In this document: piece by piece, positions 34,179-42,660 of the stretch
Position numbering within the stretch: the stretch's first letter is position 1
Layout: each line of letters starts with the position of its first letter
Assembly: GCA_963850345.1 (NCBI GenBank)
Contig: CAWKKW010000008.1
Span: 62,001 to 126,000 of the forward strand
DNA length: 64,000 bases
Direction of reading: 5' to 3'
From: CAWKKW01 sp963850345
Lineage (GTDB): Bacteria > Acidobacteriota > Terriglobia > Terriglobales > Acidobacteriaceae
Translations under genes and position numbers: made by a program
Notes under the pieces: generated by a model
Database searches by the model: none
Seen by the model: the letters and a program-made list of their open reading frames with translations, nothing else
What the model was told of the DNA's origin: nothing

Positions 34179-35165
34179 TTACGGCTCGGGACTGGCGTTC
34201 GTCGAGACGCCCTCCATTTTCGGCGCCGCTTGATGCCACTCCGGCACCGGCTTCGCGCTTTCAACCCAAGCCGTATAGATCATGTCTCGCAGTTCTGCCG
34301 CGCCCGCGGCCAGCCGCTCCGCGACAAATTGACGCGATTCAGACGTTCCTCCTCCCGCGAGAGCGTGGCTTTTCTCGAGTTGATACACACGCTCGATCAG
34401 CGTGGCCGAGTGGCGCAGGTAAAGCAGGTAATCCGCGAAGGGATCTTCCATTGATTTAGCAGCGCCCACGAGCGGCGATACGTCTGCGGCATGCAGGTTG
34501 GCGGAGACGAATGTGCTTTCGAACAGCGAATGGATCCCATGCTGAGTGGTGTAGCCGTTGGGATTTTCTTTCTCGACCCAGCCGTCGTAGTTCACCGTAA
34601 CGTGCAGCGGCATCGAACCATCCGCGACGTAGTGGCCGAGCCAGCCCGCATAGAAGAGGATTGCCTGCTCCACCGGCCTGGTGTCCTGATGTTTGGCGTT
34701 CAACCCGCGGTACTCGCGCAGAGCTGCCTTCAGCCGCTCGTAAATCTCGATGGTGACGTAGGGTTGCAATCCCACGTGCTCCGGACGCAGTTCTCTGGCC
34801 GACTCGGGATGCTGCTCTCCCGCTGCGTACAGCGCGGCGATGTAGTCAAAGCGCTTCCGCGGCAACGGCCCGATCCGGTCAGCGAGCTCCAGGTCGATGA
34901 AGTGTTCCGGAGCCTGCGCGCTGTTCAACTCCGCTTCGGCCGGCGACCGCCAGCGATCCGGCTCGGGACCAAGGTACTCCACCTCGTTGATCGCCTCGGA
35001 CGTACGGAGAAACGCCGGCATGTCGGGCGGTAGCTTCTCTGCCGCAATCCGGTTGATCATCCGGTGTCCATCATTGCCCCATCCAAAGCAGGCGGGAACC
35101 GCACAAACGGAAATCCATCCAGCGAGCAAGAGTCGCGCTATCGGCGGACATTGATTCCAGGTCAT
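34179..35165 (-). CDS. Secreted S1/P1-type nuclease family protein
   Basis: A 328-residue exported protein. Cleavage after ACFG would expose W29 as residue 1, which in S1/P1 nucleases supplies the N-terminal zinc ligand; H34 then falls at position 6 as expected. Further ligands match in spacing: GHYVADGSMPLH gives H-x3-D-x5-H, and IHSLFES gives H-x3-E where the reference enzymes have H-x3-D. FIDLELADR supplies another acidic position. The family cuts single-stranded nucleic acids and 3'-nucleotides with three zinc ions. The reading frame continues to 36530 over another gene, but that extension is spurious. Placement near a nucleoside-uptake operon fits nucleic-acid scavenging. Confidence 0.82.
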   Translation of the reverse strand: MTWNQCPPIARLLLAGWISVCAVPACFGWGNDGHRMINRIAAEKLPPDMPAFLRTSEAINEVEYLGPEPDRWRSPAEAELNSAQAPEHFIDLELADRIGPLPRKRFDYIAALYAAGEQHPESARELRPEHVGLQPYVTIEIYERLKAALREYRGLNAKHQDTRPVEQAILFYAGWLGHYVADGSMPLHVTVNYDGWVEKENPNGYTTQHGIHSLFESTFVSANLHAADVSPLVGAAKSMEDPFADYLLYLRHSATLIERVYQLEKSHALAGGGTSESRQFVAERLAAGAAELRDMIYTAWVESAKPVPEWHQAAPKMEGVSTNASPEP

Positions 35166-35306
35166 ATGAGGCGAAGTATATCGCCCGGGCGCTAATTTCC
35201 GGTGAACCGGAGCGTCGCCCGAAGCCTCCAGGCTCTCGCTGGGAGGCACAGGAATTTCACACTCCGAGAGCCTCTCCGGGCAAATACGCTTTGTTACCCT
35301 ATAGGT

Positions 35307-36368
35307 ATGCCGACGAAACAGGAACTCCTTCAAAACCCCATCCAACACATCGATATCAAGCAGCACAACGTGGTTGCGCTGGTCGATGCCATGCAGCACA
35401 TGGCCTACAGCTCCCGTGACTTGTACCGGGCGGCCACGATCTACGAGCGTATGCTGCGCGATCACGAGTGCGGCGTCATTCTTTGCCTGGCCGGATCGCT
35501 CATCAGCGCCGGGCTCAAGCAGATCATTATCGACCTGCTGCGCAACAACATGGTCGACGGCATCGTCTCCACTGGCGCCAACATAGTCGACCAGGACTTC
35601 TTCGAAGCGCTGGGCTTTCGCCACTGGGTTGCCGATGAACTGTACAAGTCCGGCACGCAGGACGCAGTGTTGCGCGAGCTGATGATCGATCGCATTTATG
35701 ACACGCTCATCGATGAAGAAGAGCTTCGCATCTGCGATGAGACCACGGAGAAGATCGCCAACTCGCTCGATCCTCGCCCCTACAGCTCCCGCGAATTTAT
35801 TCGCGCGATGGGCGCCTACCTTGAGCAGCAGGGCAAGATCCCGGCCAAGGGCGGCATGGACTCGATTGTCTTCGCAGCCTACGAGAAGAACGTGCCGATC
35901 TTCTGCCCGGCGTTCAGTGACTGTTCCGCAGGATTTGGTCTGGTCGCGCACCAGCATGCGAGGCAGGACAAGCCCAAGGTTTCGATCGATTCGGCCAAGG
36001 ATTTTTACGAGATCACGCAGCTCAAGATCGCCAACGCGACCACCGGATTGCTGATGATCGGGGGCGGCGTGCCCAAGAACTTCGCGCAGGACATCGTGGT
36101 TGCCGCTGAAATTCTTGGCAATGACGCGCCCATGCACAAGTACGCCATTCAGATTACGGTGGCGGATGTGCGCGATGGGGCGCTCTCGTCCAGCACGCTC
36201 AAGGAAGCCTCTTCCTGGGGCAAGGTAGACACCACGTACGAGCAGATGGTGTTCAGCGAAGCCACCCTGGCACTGCCTCTGATCGCTGGTTATGCGTATC
36301 ACAAGCAGGCACAAGAGGGGCGAAAAGAGCGCGCCTGGAGTCGCCTGCTGGAACCGGTGACCGCCTGA
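35307..36368 (+). CDS. Deoxyhypusine synthase-like protein
   Basis: A 353-residue NAD-dependent enzyme homologue. The family lysine is present as K306 in SSWGKVDTTYEQMVF, and the nucleotide/spermidine region shows GGMDSIVFAAYEKNVPIFCPAFSDCSAGFG and LLMIGGGVPKNFAQD. True deoxyhypusine synthase modifies eIF5A, which bacteria lack; some bacterial homologues make homospermidine or related polyamines. The product here is therefore unknown. ATG 35307 is at the family N-terminus (MPTKQELLQNPI); the frame is open to 35202. A strong terminator follows 42 bases after the stop. No polyamine genes are adjacent. Confidence 0.85.
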   Translation: MPTKQELLQNPIQHIDIKQHNVVALVDAMQHMAYSSRDLYRAATIYERMLRDHECGVILCLAGSLISAGLKQIIIDLLRNNMVDGIVSTGANIVDQDFFEALGFRHWVADELYKSGTQDAVLRELMIDRIYDTLIDEEELRICDETTEKIANSLDPRPYSSREFIRAMGAYLEQQGKIPAKGGMDSIVFAAYEKNVPIFCPAFSDCSAGFGLVAHQHARQDKPKVSIDSAKDFYEITQLKIANATTGLLMIGGGVPKNFAQDIVVAAEILGNDAPMHKYAIQITVADVRDGALSSSTLKEASSWGKVDTTYEQMVFSEATLALPLIAGYAYHKQAQEGRKERAWSRLLEPVTA

Positions 36369-36410
36369 GTCCTTCCAGAATTCAGCAACCAATCTGCCAG
36401 TAGAAACGTC

Positions 36411-36440
36411 AAGGCCAGAAGCGACCCTTCTGGCCTTTTC
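36411..36440 (+). terminator. Rho-independent terminator after deoxyhypusine synthase-like gene
   Basis: A perfect 11-base stem (AAGGCCAGAAG at 36411-36421 with CTTCTGGCCTT at 36427-36437) and a five-base loop, running into TTTTC. It starts 42 bases after the stop codon. It is the clearest intrinsic terminator in the window. Confidence 0.85.
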
Positions 36441-36591
36441 TGTTCCCTTCTGCAGCCCTCTCCAGACTGCCCTTGTGCCGCTTTTTGGCCTCTTCCGCCA
36501 TAGACGAAGCGGTTTTTCGCGGAGTAACATTCATCGTCGAAAGCTCAGTGCGTTTGGCGTTCAACGCTTCTTTGGGGGAAGGGTGCGAGCC

Positions 36592-36750
36592 GTGTGGGTG
36601 TTTGCGTTGTCGGTGATCGCCTATTTCGTCGTCTTCAGCTTTGGCGGCCCTTACCTCAAGAGCCGTTCGAAGCGGCGCCTTCGTGCCGTTCCTATCGATT
36701 CTGAGGTCGAGTCGGCTCCTGCCCCGGACCCGGCCACCCCGGCCGTTTGA
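36592..36750 (+). CDS. Small single-pass membrane protein (possible)
   Basis: A 52-residue candidate: one membrane helix (WVFALSVIAYFVVFSFGG), a basic stretch (LKSRSKRRLR), then an acidic/proline tail ending PAPDPATPAV. The positive-inside pattern predicts an extracytoplasmic N-terminus. GTG 36592 follows AAGG by nine bases; a longer frame opens at 36475 without membrane or domain character. It lies between a terminator and the hybrid-kinase promoter region. I do not recognise a family. It could be spurious, but the helix and ribosome site argue for a gene. Confidence 0.45.
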   Translation: MWVFALSVIAYFVVFSFGGPYLKSRSKRRLRAVPIDSEVESAPAPDPATPAV

Positions 36751-36946
36751 GACGCAGCTGCCCCTGTCGTGAAGGAATCTCTACCAGTCTCCAGCCTCTC
36801 CGATAGCCGTACCGGAAGATAATCATCTTGTCATCGACTAAGAGGTCAATGGTCGCATGGGCTTCGCTTCTTTTTGATTCTCCCGGAGTTGTGGCAATAA
36901 ACGTATACTGGCCAGAACTGTCGCACAGGATCGTTTGCCTCCGCAT
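36692..36946 (-). CDS. Short hypothetical ORF opposite the kinase leader (doubtful)
   Basis: An 84-residue frame on the minus strand. Its middle reads like a real beta-strand protein (TIDLLVDDKMIIFRYGYRRGW), but there is no ribosome site before ATG 36946. Its last 20 codons lie antisense to the small membrane protein, and the tail is a low-complexity Pro/Gly/Gln run. I recognise no family. Listed because nothing else explains the 36751-36963 gap. Confidence 0.28.
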   Translation of the reverse strand: MRRQTILCDSSGQYTFIATTPGESKRSEAHATIDLLVDDKMIIFRYGYRRGWRLVEIPSRQGQLRLKRPGWPGPGQEPTRPQNR

Positions 36947-36963
36947 GGTTCGAGCGGGAATTC

Positions 36964-39900
36964 GTGCGACATGCGTTCAAATGCGTTCTGGATCCGGCAA
37001 CGACGGTGAATTGGTTCCGCAACAGTCTGGCTCTCACGGTCGCGTTCCTCGCGGCGCTCCTGCTCTCCGCGTGCGGCCTCTTTGTGCTGGTGGACTATCT
37101 CAGCCAACCCCAGAACAGCGGCACTGATTACCTCCCTATCCTCTTCATTTGCTGGGGCTTTGCGCAGCTGCTGCTGATCGGCACTAGTATCGTCAGCTTC
37201 CGTTCGGGCATGCGCCAGCGCCAGGCGGAACAGGCGCTGCAACAGGTCGCCCAACTGCAATCGAGCATCCTGGACTCGGCAGGGCCCATGATGATTGCGA
37301 CCGATCTTCAGGGCAACATCCTGGTCTTCAACCCTGCGGCGGAACGCATGTTGGGCTATCGCGAGACGGAACTTGTAGGCAAGGCCCGGGTCGAACGCCT
37401 CTTCCCCGAAGGAGAGATGGAACGCGTCGGGCAGCGGCTGGTGGATTCGCTGAACCGCATCGGGACCAGCGAGCCGAAGCGCGAAAATCGCCCCGTCCTT
37501 GACAACTACGTGGAATACGTCAGCAGTTTCCCGGTTAGCCGGGTACGCGGCTTTGAAACGCAGTACCGCAGGAAAGACGGCAGCACCTTCCCGGCCATGG
37601 TGTATCTCAGCGCTGTTCGCAATCCCGAAGGCGCTCCGACCGGTCTACTGGCCATCTCCACCGATCTGAGCGCGACCAAGCGTGCTGAGCGCGCCCTGAG
37701 AGAGAGCGAAGAGCGGTACCGCGATCTGTTCGAAAATTCCAACGAGATGATCGCGACCCTGAGCCCGCGGGGGCGCTATCTCTACGTGAATCCCGCGTGG
37801 CAGATGCACTTCGGCCAGACCGCCGATGCGTTTGAAACCCTGATGAGTTTCGAATCGGCGTTCCCGCCCGAGATTCAAGCGGAGGCTGCAGCTTTATTTC
37901 GCCGAGCCCTGAATGGCGAGAACATCGAGCGTGCAAGCCTGCGCATGCCGGGAATCGACGGCAGCGTCACCGAGATGGAAGCGGGACTGAGCTGTCGGCG
38001 AGAAGACGGCAGACCCGTCTCGGTTCGGTGCATCTTCCGCGACGTGACGCAGCAGAATCGCCGTGAGCGGCGACTGGCAATGCAGTTGATCGTGAGCCAG
38101 ATCGTCGGCGAATCCACTACACCCGAACAGGCTTTGCCCAAGGTGCTCGAAGCACTCGGCACCAGCCTGGGATGCGAGATGGCCAATCTCTGGGTCGTCG
38201 ATGAAGATCAGCGCCACATGTCCTGCCGGATCAGCTGGTCTACACCCGGCCGGCCCTATGAGGAGTTCCGCCGGGATTGCATTGGCCGTCTTTACAACCG
38301 CGGTCAAGGGTTGGTCGGCGGCATCTGGGCTCTCGGATCTCCCCGTTGGATCGAGGATGTTCGGGAGGATCCCACCTTTCAGCGCCGCCAGTCGGCCCGC
38401 TTGGACGGGCTGGTCGCTGGGTGGGGCGTTCCGGTTCGGGTGGGAAACCAGGTGACGGCGGTGGTAGAGTTCTTCGCCCGCCAGCGCCAGCAACAGGACC
38501 GCGAAATCATGGCCACGGTGGAGACGGTCTGCGCCTCGCTCGGCCAGTTCATGGCCCGCTCCGCGCAGGAGAGCCGCGTGCGCGAGCTGAACCGCCAGAA
38601 GGAATTCATTTTGAACTCGGTAGCCGATGGCATCTTCGGCACCGATCCTCGAGGCACGGTCATTTTCGTGAACCCTGCTGCTGCGTTCATGCTGGGTTCG
38701 ACGGCGCAAAATCTGGTTGGCCGCATGGTTCACAATATCGTGCATGAAGAGCGGAAGGATGGGCTCTCCTGCACGGAGAACTGCCGTACCCGCCGCGCTT
38801 TTTCGATTCACGAAGCCACCAGCGGACAGGACGTCTTCTTCCGCCGCGGTGGAGCTTCTTTCCCCGTGGAATTCTCCGTCACGCCGATCGTGGAACGCGG
38901 GGCAGTCGTCGGCAGCGTCATGAGTTTCCGGGATATCAGCCAGCGCTACGCGCTCGACCGGATGAAGGACGAATTTGTCTCCACCGTGAGCCATGAGTTG
39001 CGCACACCGCTGACATCCATCCGCGGAGCCTTGGGACTTTTGTCAGCGGGCTTGCTAGGTGAGGTGAGCGAGAAGGCGGCCAACCTGTTGCGCATCGCAG
39101 TTTCGAATTCCGATCGCCTGGTGCGCTTGATCAACGACATTCTGGACCTGGAACGCATGCAGTCCGGGCGCGCACCGCTCTCCCTGCGCCGCTGCGCTCT
39201 CAACGAATTGGCGCAGCAGGCGATCGATACGCTGCACCCGGTGGCCGACGCTGCCCGGGTCACCCTGTTGCTCGATGCGGGCCCCACCTATGTCGATGCC
39301 GACTCCGATCGCGTGCTTCAGGTGATGACCAACCTGCTCAGCAACGCGGTCAAGTTTTCTCCGGCGGATTCCATGGTTCAGCTTCAGTTACGCAGCGACA
39401 GCAACGGCGTCACGCTCAACGTTATTGACGAAGGACGCGGTGTTCCAGCTGACAAACTCGAAACCATATTCGACCGCTTCCAGCAGGTGGACGCCTCGGA
39501 TTCGCGCCAGAAGGGCGGAACGGGACTCGGTCTCGCCATCTGCCGCACCATCGTGCAGCAACACGGCGGCCGCATCTGGGCGGAACGGAATCCTGACCGC
39601 GGGACCACCTTTCGCATGTTCCTGCCCGTCAGGATCAATCACGAGGGCGCGGAAGCGGCTGGCCTGTTGCTCACCGAAGGAATCTCTGGCGGCGGCACCG
39701 TGCTGGTCTGCGACGATGATGAACATGCGCGCCGATCTCTGGCAGAGAGCCTCCATCGGCACAGCTACCACGTGATCGAGGCGGAGAGCGGTGCCCAGGC
39801 GATTGCGTTTGCGCACCAGTTTCCCATCAATGCGATCTTGCTGGCCCTCTCGCTTCCTCACATGGAGGGCTGGGAGACGCTGAAAGCGCTGAAGGAAGAC

Positions 39901-40482
39901 GAAGCCACCTCGGGTATCCCGGTGGTCGTCTTGAGCATGCCGTTGGCGGGAACGCTGCCGAGCGATGCCAGCCACGCCAACGGATGGGTGGGGCAGGCGA
40001 ACAACGACGACCTCGTATTGCGGGAGTTGGCGCGCGTGCTGGGAAGCGCGGGCGATCAACCTGCAGTGCTGGTCGTAGAAGACGATGAAGAGCTGGCCTC
40101 CGTCATCCTCTCGACCTTCGATCGCGCAGGGATCCATGCCTTTCACGCCTCCACCGGACGCCGTGCCATCGAGCTTTGCCAGACCATGCATCCTGACCTC
40201 ATCGTGCTCGACCTTGCGCTGCCCGAAGGCGACGGCTTCCACATCGTGGATTGGCTGCGGCAACACCAGCAACTGCGCAAGCTCCCGCTGGTGGTCTACT
40301 CCGCGCGCGAAGTCTCCAACGACGAGCGGCAACAACTCGAATTAGGTCCTACGGAATACCTGACGAAGGCAACCGTCCCTCCGCAGCAGGTGCAGTCGCT
40401 GGTGGCTGCCATGCTGCGCAAATATCGCGGCTCTAACGAACTCTCAGCGTCCAGCGACCAGACACATCCTGGGCAAGTTTAG
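36964..40482 (+). CDS. Membrane hybrid histidine kinase: PAS-PAS-GAF-PAS-HisKA-HATPase-REC-REC
   Basis: A 1172-residue kinase. Two membrane helices (about 20-45 and 58-80) form a small anchor without a large periplasmic loop. Then come PAS (from LQSSILDSAGPMMIATD), PAS (YRDLFENSNEMIATL), GAF (about 375-525, YNRGQGLVGGIWALG), PAS (FILNSVADGIFGTD) and HisKA with H677 in STVSHELRTPL. HATPase follows with N-box NLLSNAVKF near 790 and G2 GTGLGLAI. Receiver 1 has alanine A961 where the phospho-aspartate should be (ILLALSLP). Receiver 2 keeps D1083 (IVLDLALP). The GTG start has GGGA four bases ahead. A lone receiver and an Hpt gene follow, so a multistep relay is likely; the PAS/GAF domains suggest redox, light or small-ligand sensing. 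Confidence 0.92.
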   Translation: MRHAFKCVLDPATTVNWFRNSLALTVAFLAALLLSACGLFVLVDYLSQPQNSGTDYLPILFICWGFAQLLLIGTSIVSFRSGMRQRQAEQALQQVAQLQSSILDSAGPMMIATDLQGNILVFNPAAERMLGYRETELVGKARVERLFPEGEMERVGQRLVDSLNRIGTSEPKRENRPVLDNYVEYVSSFPVSRVRGFETQYRRKDGSTFPAMVYLSAVRNPEGAPTGLLAISTDLSATKRAERALRESEERYRDLFENSNEMIATLSPRGRYLYVNPAWQMHFGQTADAFETLMSFESAFPPEIQAEAAALFRRALNGENIERASLRMPGIDGSVTEMEAGLSCRREDGRPVSVRCIFRDVTQQNRRERRLAMQLIVSQIVGESTTPEQALPKVLEALGTSLGCEMANLWVVDEDQRHMSCRISWSTPGRPYEEFRRDCIGRLYNRGQGLVGGIWALGSPRWIEDVREDPTFQRRQSARLDGLVAGWGVPVRVGNQVTAVVEFFARQRQQQDREIMATVETVCASLGQFMARSAQESRVRELNRQKEFILNSVADGIFGTDPRGTVIFVNPAAAFMLGSTAQNLVGRMVHNIVHEERKDGLSCTENCRTRRAFSIHEATSGQDVFFRRGGASFPVEFSVTPIVERGAVVGSVMSFRDISQRYALDRMKDEFVSTVSHELRTPLTSIRGALGLLSAGLLGEVSEKAANLLRIAVSNSDRLVRLINDILDLERMQSGRAPLSLRRCALNELAQQAIDTLHPVADAARVTLLLDAGPTYVDADSDRVLQVMTNLLSNAVKFSPADSMVQLQLRSDSNGVTLNVIDEGRGVPADKLETIFDRFQQVDASDSRQKGGTGLGLAICRTIVQQHGGRIWAERNPDRGTTFRMFLPVRINHEGAEAAGLLLTEGISGGGTVLVCDDDEHARRSLAESLHRHSYHVIEAESGAQAIAFAHQFPINAILLALSLPHMEGWETLKALKEDEATSGIPVVVLSMPLAGTLPSDASHANGWVGQANNDDLVLRELARVLGSAGDQPAVLVVEDDEELASVILSTFDRAGIHAFHASTGRRAIELCQTMHPDLIVLDLALPEGDGFHIVDWLRQHQQLRKLPLVVYSAREVSNDERQQLELGPTEYLTKATVPPQQVQSLVAAMLRKYRGSNELSASSDQTHPGQV

Positions 40483-40518
40483 AGAACCCAAGCAGTCTTA
40501 CGACCCCAAGGTAGATGC

Positions 40519-40896
40519 ATGACCCGCCGAATTCTGATTGTTGACGACGAAGACGATATTCGCGAAGTAGCCGCTCTCAGCCTCGAGACCGTAGCCAATT
40601 GGGAGGTGCTTACGGCCAACTCCGGTCGCGCCGGGATCGCGCGTGCAGCCGAGGAGCGACCAGACGCCATTCTGCTCGACGTGATGATGCCTGAGATGGA
40701 TGGGCCGACGACTTTCCTGGAACTGCGTAAGCAACACGAGACCTCGACCATCCCCGTACTGCTACTCACCGCGAAGGTGCAGGGAGCCGACCAGCGACGC
40801 TTTGCCGCGCTGGGCGTAGCAGCAGTACTGTTCAAGCCTTTCGATCCGCTAACTCTCGCCCAGCAGATCTCCGATGCACTCGGATGGAAAGACTAA
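40519..40896 (+). CDS. Single-domain response regulator
   Basis: A 125-residue CheY-like protein that is all receiver. The acidic cluster is VDDEDD (9-13), the phospho-acceptor is D54 in AILLDVMMPEMDG, Thr is in LLLTAKV and Lys in FKPFDP. With no output domain it acts by docking or as a phosphate shuttle. It sits 36 bases after the hybrid kinase and 6 bases before an Hpt protein, consistent with a kinase - receiver - Hpt relay. Confidence 0.93.
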   Translation: MTRRILIVDDEDDIREVAALSLETVANWEVLTANSGRAGIARAAEERPDAILLDVMMPEMDGPTTFLELRKQHETSTIPVLLLTAKVQGADQRRFAALGVAAVLFKPFDPLTLAQQISDALGWKD

Positions 40897-40902
40897 CTGC
40901 CT

Positions 40903-41286
40903 ATGGATTCTGAAGCGTCGCCCGATCCGGCCAAGACAAAGGCTGCCGAAGTCTCCGAAGCTACAGCCCGAAACCTGCAGGCCATGCTGGGACAGATCTG
41001 GAAGAAGAACGAAGCGACCATCCTCGAACGGTTAGAAGCGTTGCGTGCCGCTCATCGCCAGTTGCTCGCGGGCTCGATGGACAGCGACTGCGAGCGGCAG
41101 GCCCTGGCTGCGGCTCATAAGCTGGCAGGCGTTCTAGGCACCTTTGGCCTCGCGCGAGGAAGCGAACTGGCTCGTGCCGCAGAAGCTGCCCTGCAGCAAA
41201 GAACTCCCGATCAGGGCGCCGCTCTGGGCGCTATTCTGGATGAACTCGCTCCCCTGATTCGGTCCAAATCCGACGAACTGCGATAG
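40903..41286 (+). CDS. Hpt (histidine phosphotransfer) protein
   Basis: A 127-residue helical protein. The phospho-histidine is H72 in LAAAHKLAGVLGTFGLARGSELA, the standard HxLxG Hpt core, with long amphipathic helices on both sides (NEATILERLEALRAAHRQLL; GAALGAILDELAPLIRSK). It would carry phosphate between the receiver of the upstream hybrid kinase and another receiver. Ends 39 bases from the convergent channel gene. Confidence 0.85.
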   Translation: MDSEASPDPAKTKAAEVSEATARNLQAMLGQIWKKNEATILERLEALRAAHRQLLAGSMDSDCERQALAAAHKLAGVLGTFGLARGSELARAAEAALQQRTPDQGAALGAILDELAPLIRSKSDELR

Positions 41287-41325
41287 GTCCTGGCGCGGAC
41301 CACGCGTTTCGATCACCCAGACGCT

Positions 41326-42501
41326 TCAGAAATCATGATGTTCATCTTCAAACACCACCGGAATCGTCACCCCCGGTGGCGCATCCATGTCGAGCACTGC
41401 TTCTGTCTGTGCACGCAGTTTAGCGACCGACTGCCAGTTGTCTTTGTGGGGATGCTCCACAACCCATGGCGGCAATGGCATGCAAAGGTAGCGGCTCAGC
41501 GCCTCGGCATGACCTTCGTAGAGCGCACGCATCTGACGCAACCGCGCGGTCGATTCGTCGTCTCCGCAGATCGCGACCTTGGACTGGCAAAGATGCAAGT
41601 GAAGCTTCTCGTACTGGTCCGCGGGCAGCCGGTCCTTCATCTCCTGCACCGGCATCAACGAGAAGATCTGTGACAGATCCACCAAGGCATGACGAGCCAT
41701 GGCAAAGGTCAACTGCGCCTGCCGGGCCGGATGTCCCCTGACCACCGCGATCAGCAGAGAACAGGCGTCTAGAATGGCGGTGAGGGCACTCAGCCAGCTC
41801 TGGTTGGTGTGCTGTGAGCGGAAGTAGCAGAGCAGTGGATACGAGATGTGGCTCTCGAGCAACTCCGCCGACCATCGTTCCCACTCCTCGAGCAGCAGCG
41901 TGAGCGCGTCGTTTCCGCCTTCAAAGGAATGACGTCGCAGCAACTCCAGTGCGGTCGGAGGCGACCCGGCCCTCGCATCCAGCAGCGAGATGCTCACTTC
42001 GCGTCGAGAAAATGCACCGTACAACACGGGGAAATATCCGATGACCACGGCAACAAAGGCCAAGCCGGTACCCGCTTCGAGAATAATCAGGATGCGGGCC
42101 AGGAATGCGTGCGGCACCACGTCGCCCAATCCCAAAGTAAAAATGGTCGTTCCACTGACATACAAATCCGTGAAGAAGCCGACGTTCTTGCCCGTCGCAT
42201 CGGCGAAGGGCGTGTGTTCGGCATAGAAGAGCAGGGCGAATCCCACGACCAGAGCGCCGGCCCAGACTACGATGAGCGCCACCAGCGACAGTGGCCCGTA
42301 GAAGCTGAACGACGTCTCGCGCTTCCGCTGATCGCAGTGCCGCAGGGTGACGGCCCTCCATGGAGTCCAGGTCACGACATAAAACAGGCGGGTGATGCGA
42401 AATCGGCCCGTCGCGCGGCGAGGAAGAATGACAGTCTGGAAGGCATCGAGCAACGCAAAGAAGATACAAGCGATACCTGCAATTAGACTCAGAACGTGCA
42501 A
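41326..42501 (-). CDS. Two-TM potassium-channel-like protein with large cytoplasmic domain
   Basis: A 391-residue protein. After an N-terminal helix (LIAGIACIFFALLDAFQTVIL) come a helix (LVALIVVWAGALVVGFALLF), a pore loop and a further helix. The pore loop bears TIFTLGLGDVVP, the K-channel filter pattern with TLGLGD instead of TVGYGD. The last ~200 residues are helical and cytoplasmic, without RCK/TrkA motifs. The frame opens at TTG 42555, but I chose TTG 42501 because GAGGGGGAG lies four bases ahead. Selectivity and gating are unknown. Convergent with the Hpt gene. Confidence 0.8.
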   Translation of the reverse strand: MHVLSLIAGIACIFFALLDAFQTVILPRRATGRFRITRLFYVVTWTPWRAVTLRHCDQRKRETSFSFYGPLSLVALIVVWAGALVVGFALLFYAEHTPFADATGKNVGFFTDLYVSGTTIFTLGLGDVVPHAFLARILIILEAGTGLAFVAVVIGYFPVLYGAFSRREVSISLLDARAGSPPTALELLRRHSFEGGNDALTLLLEEWERWSAELLESHISYPLLCYFRSQHTNQSWLSALTAILDACSLLIAVVRGHPARQAQLTFAMARHALVDLSQIFSLMPVQEMKDRLPADQYEKLHLHLCQSKVAICGDDESTARLRQMRALYEGHAEALSRYLCMPLPPWVVEHPHKDNWQSVAKLRAQTEAVLDMDAPPGVTIPVVFEDEHHDF

Positions 42502-42660
42502 TGAACTCCCCCTCGCCGACGAGGCTGGTGAACGGTCGGTACCGTAGATTAGCAAACTCGTCCGCCCAGCATCATAGAGTCCATCTTCGGGGAACGCGAC
42601 TCAACTTTACGGTGGTGGAATGCAACGCTGGTCTGCATCTGACTCCTCTAAACTGAGCAT

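Noticed and set aside
35166..36530. A 783-residue open frame on the minus strand continuing upstream of the nuclease gene
   Set aside because: It runs antisense through the whole deoxyhypusine synthase-like gene and reads as low-order Arg/Gly/Ala-rich sequence. The nuclease with its signal peptide starts at 35165.
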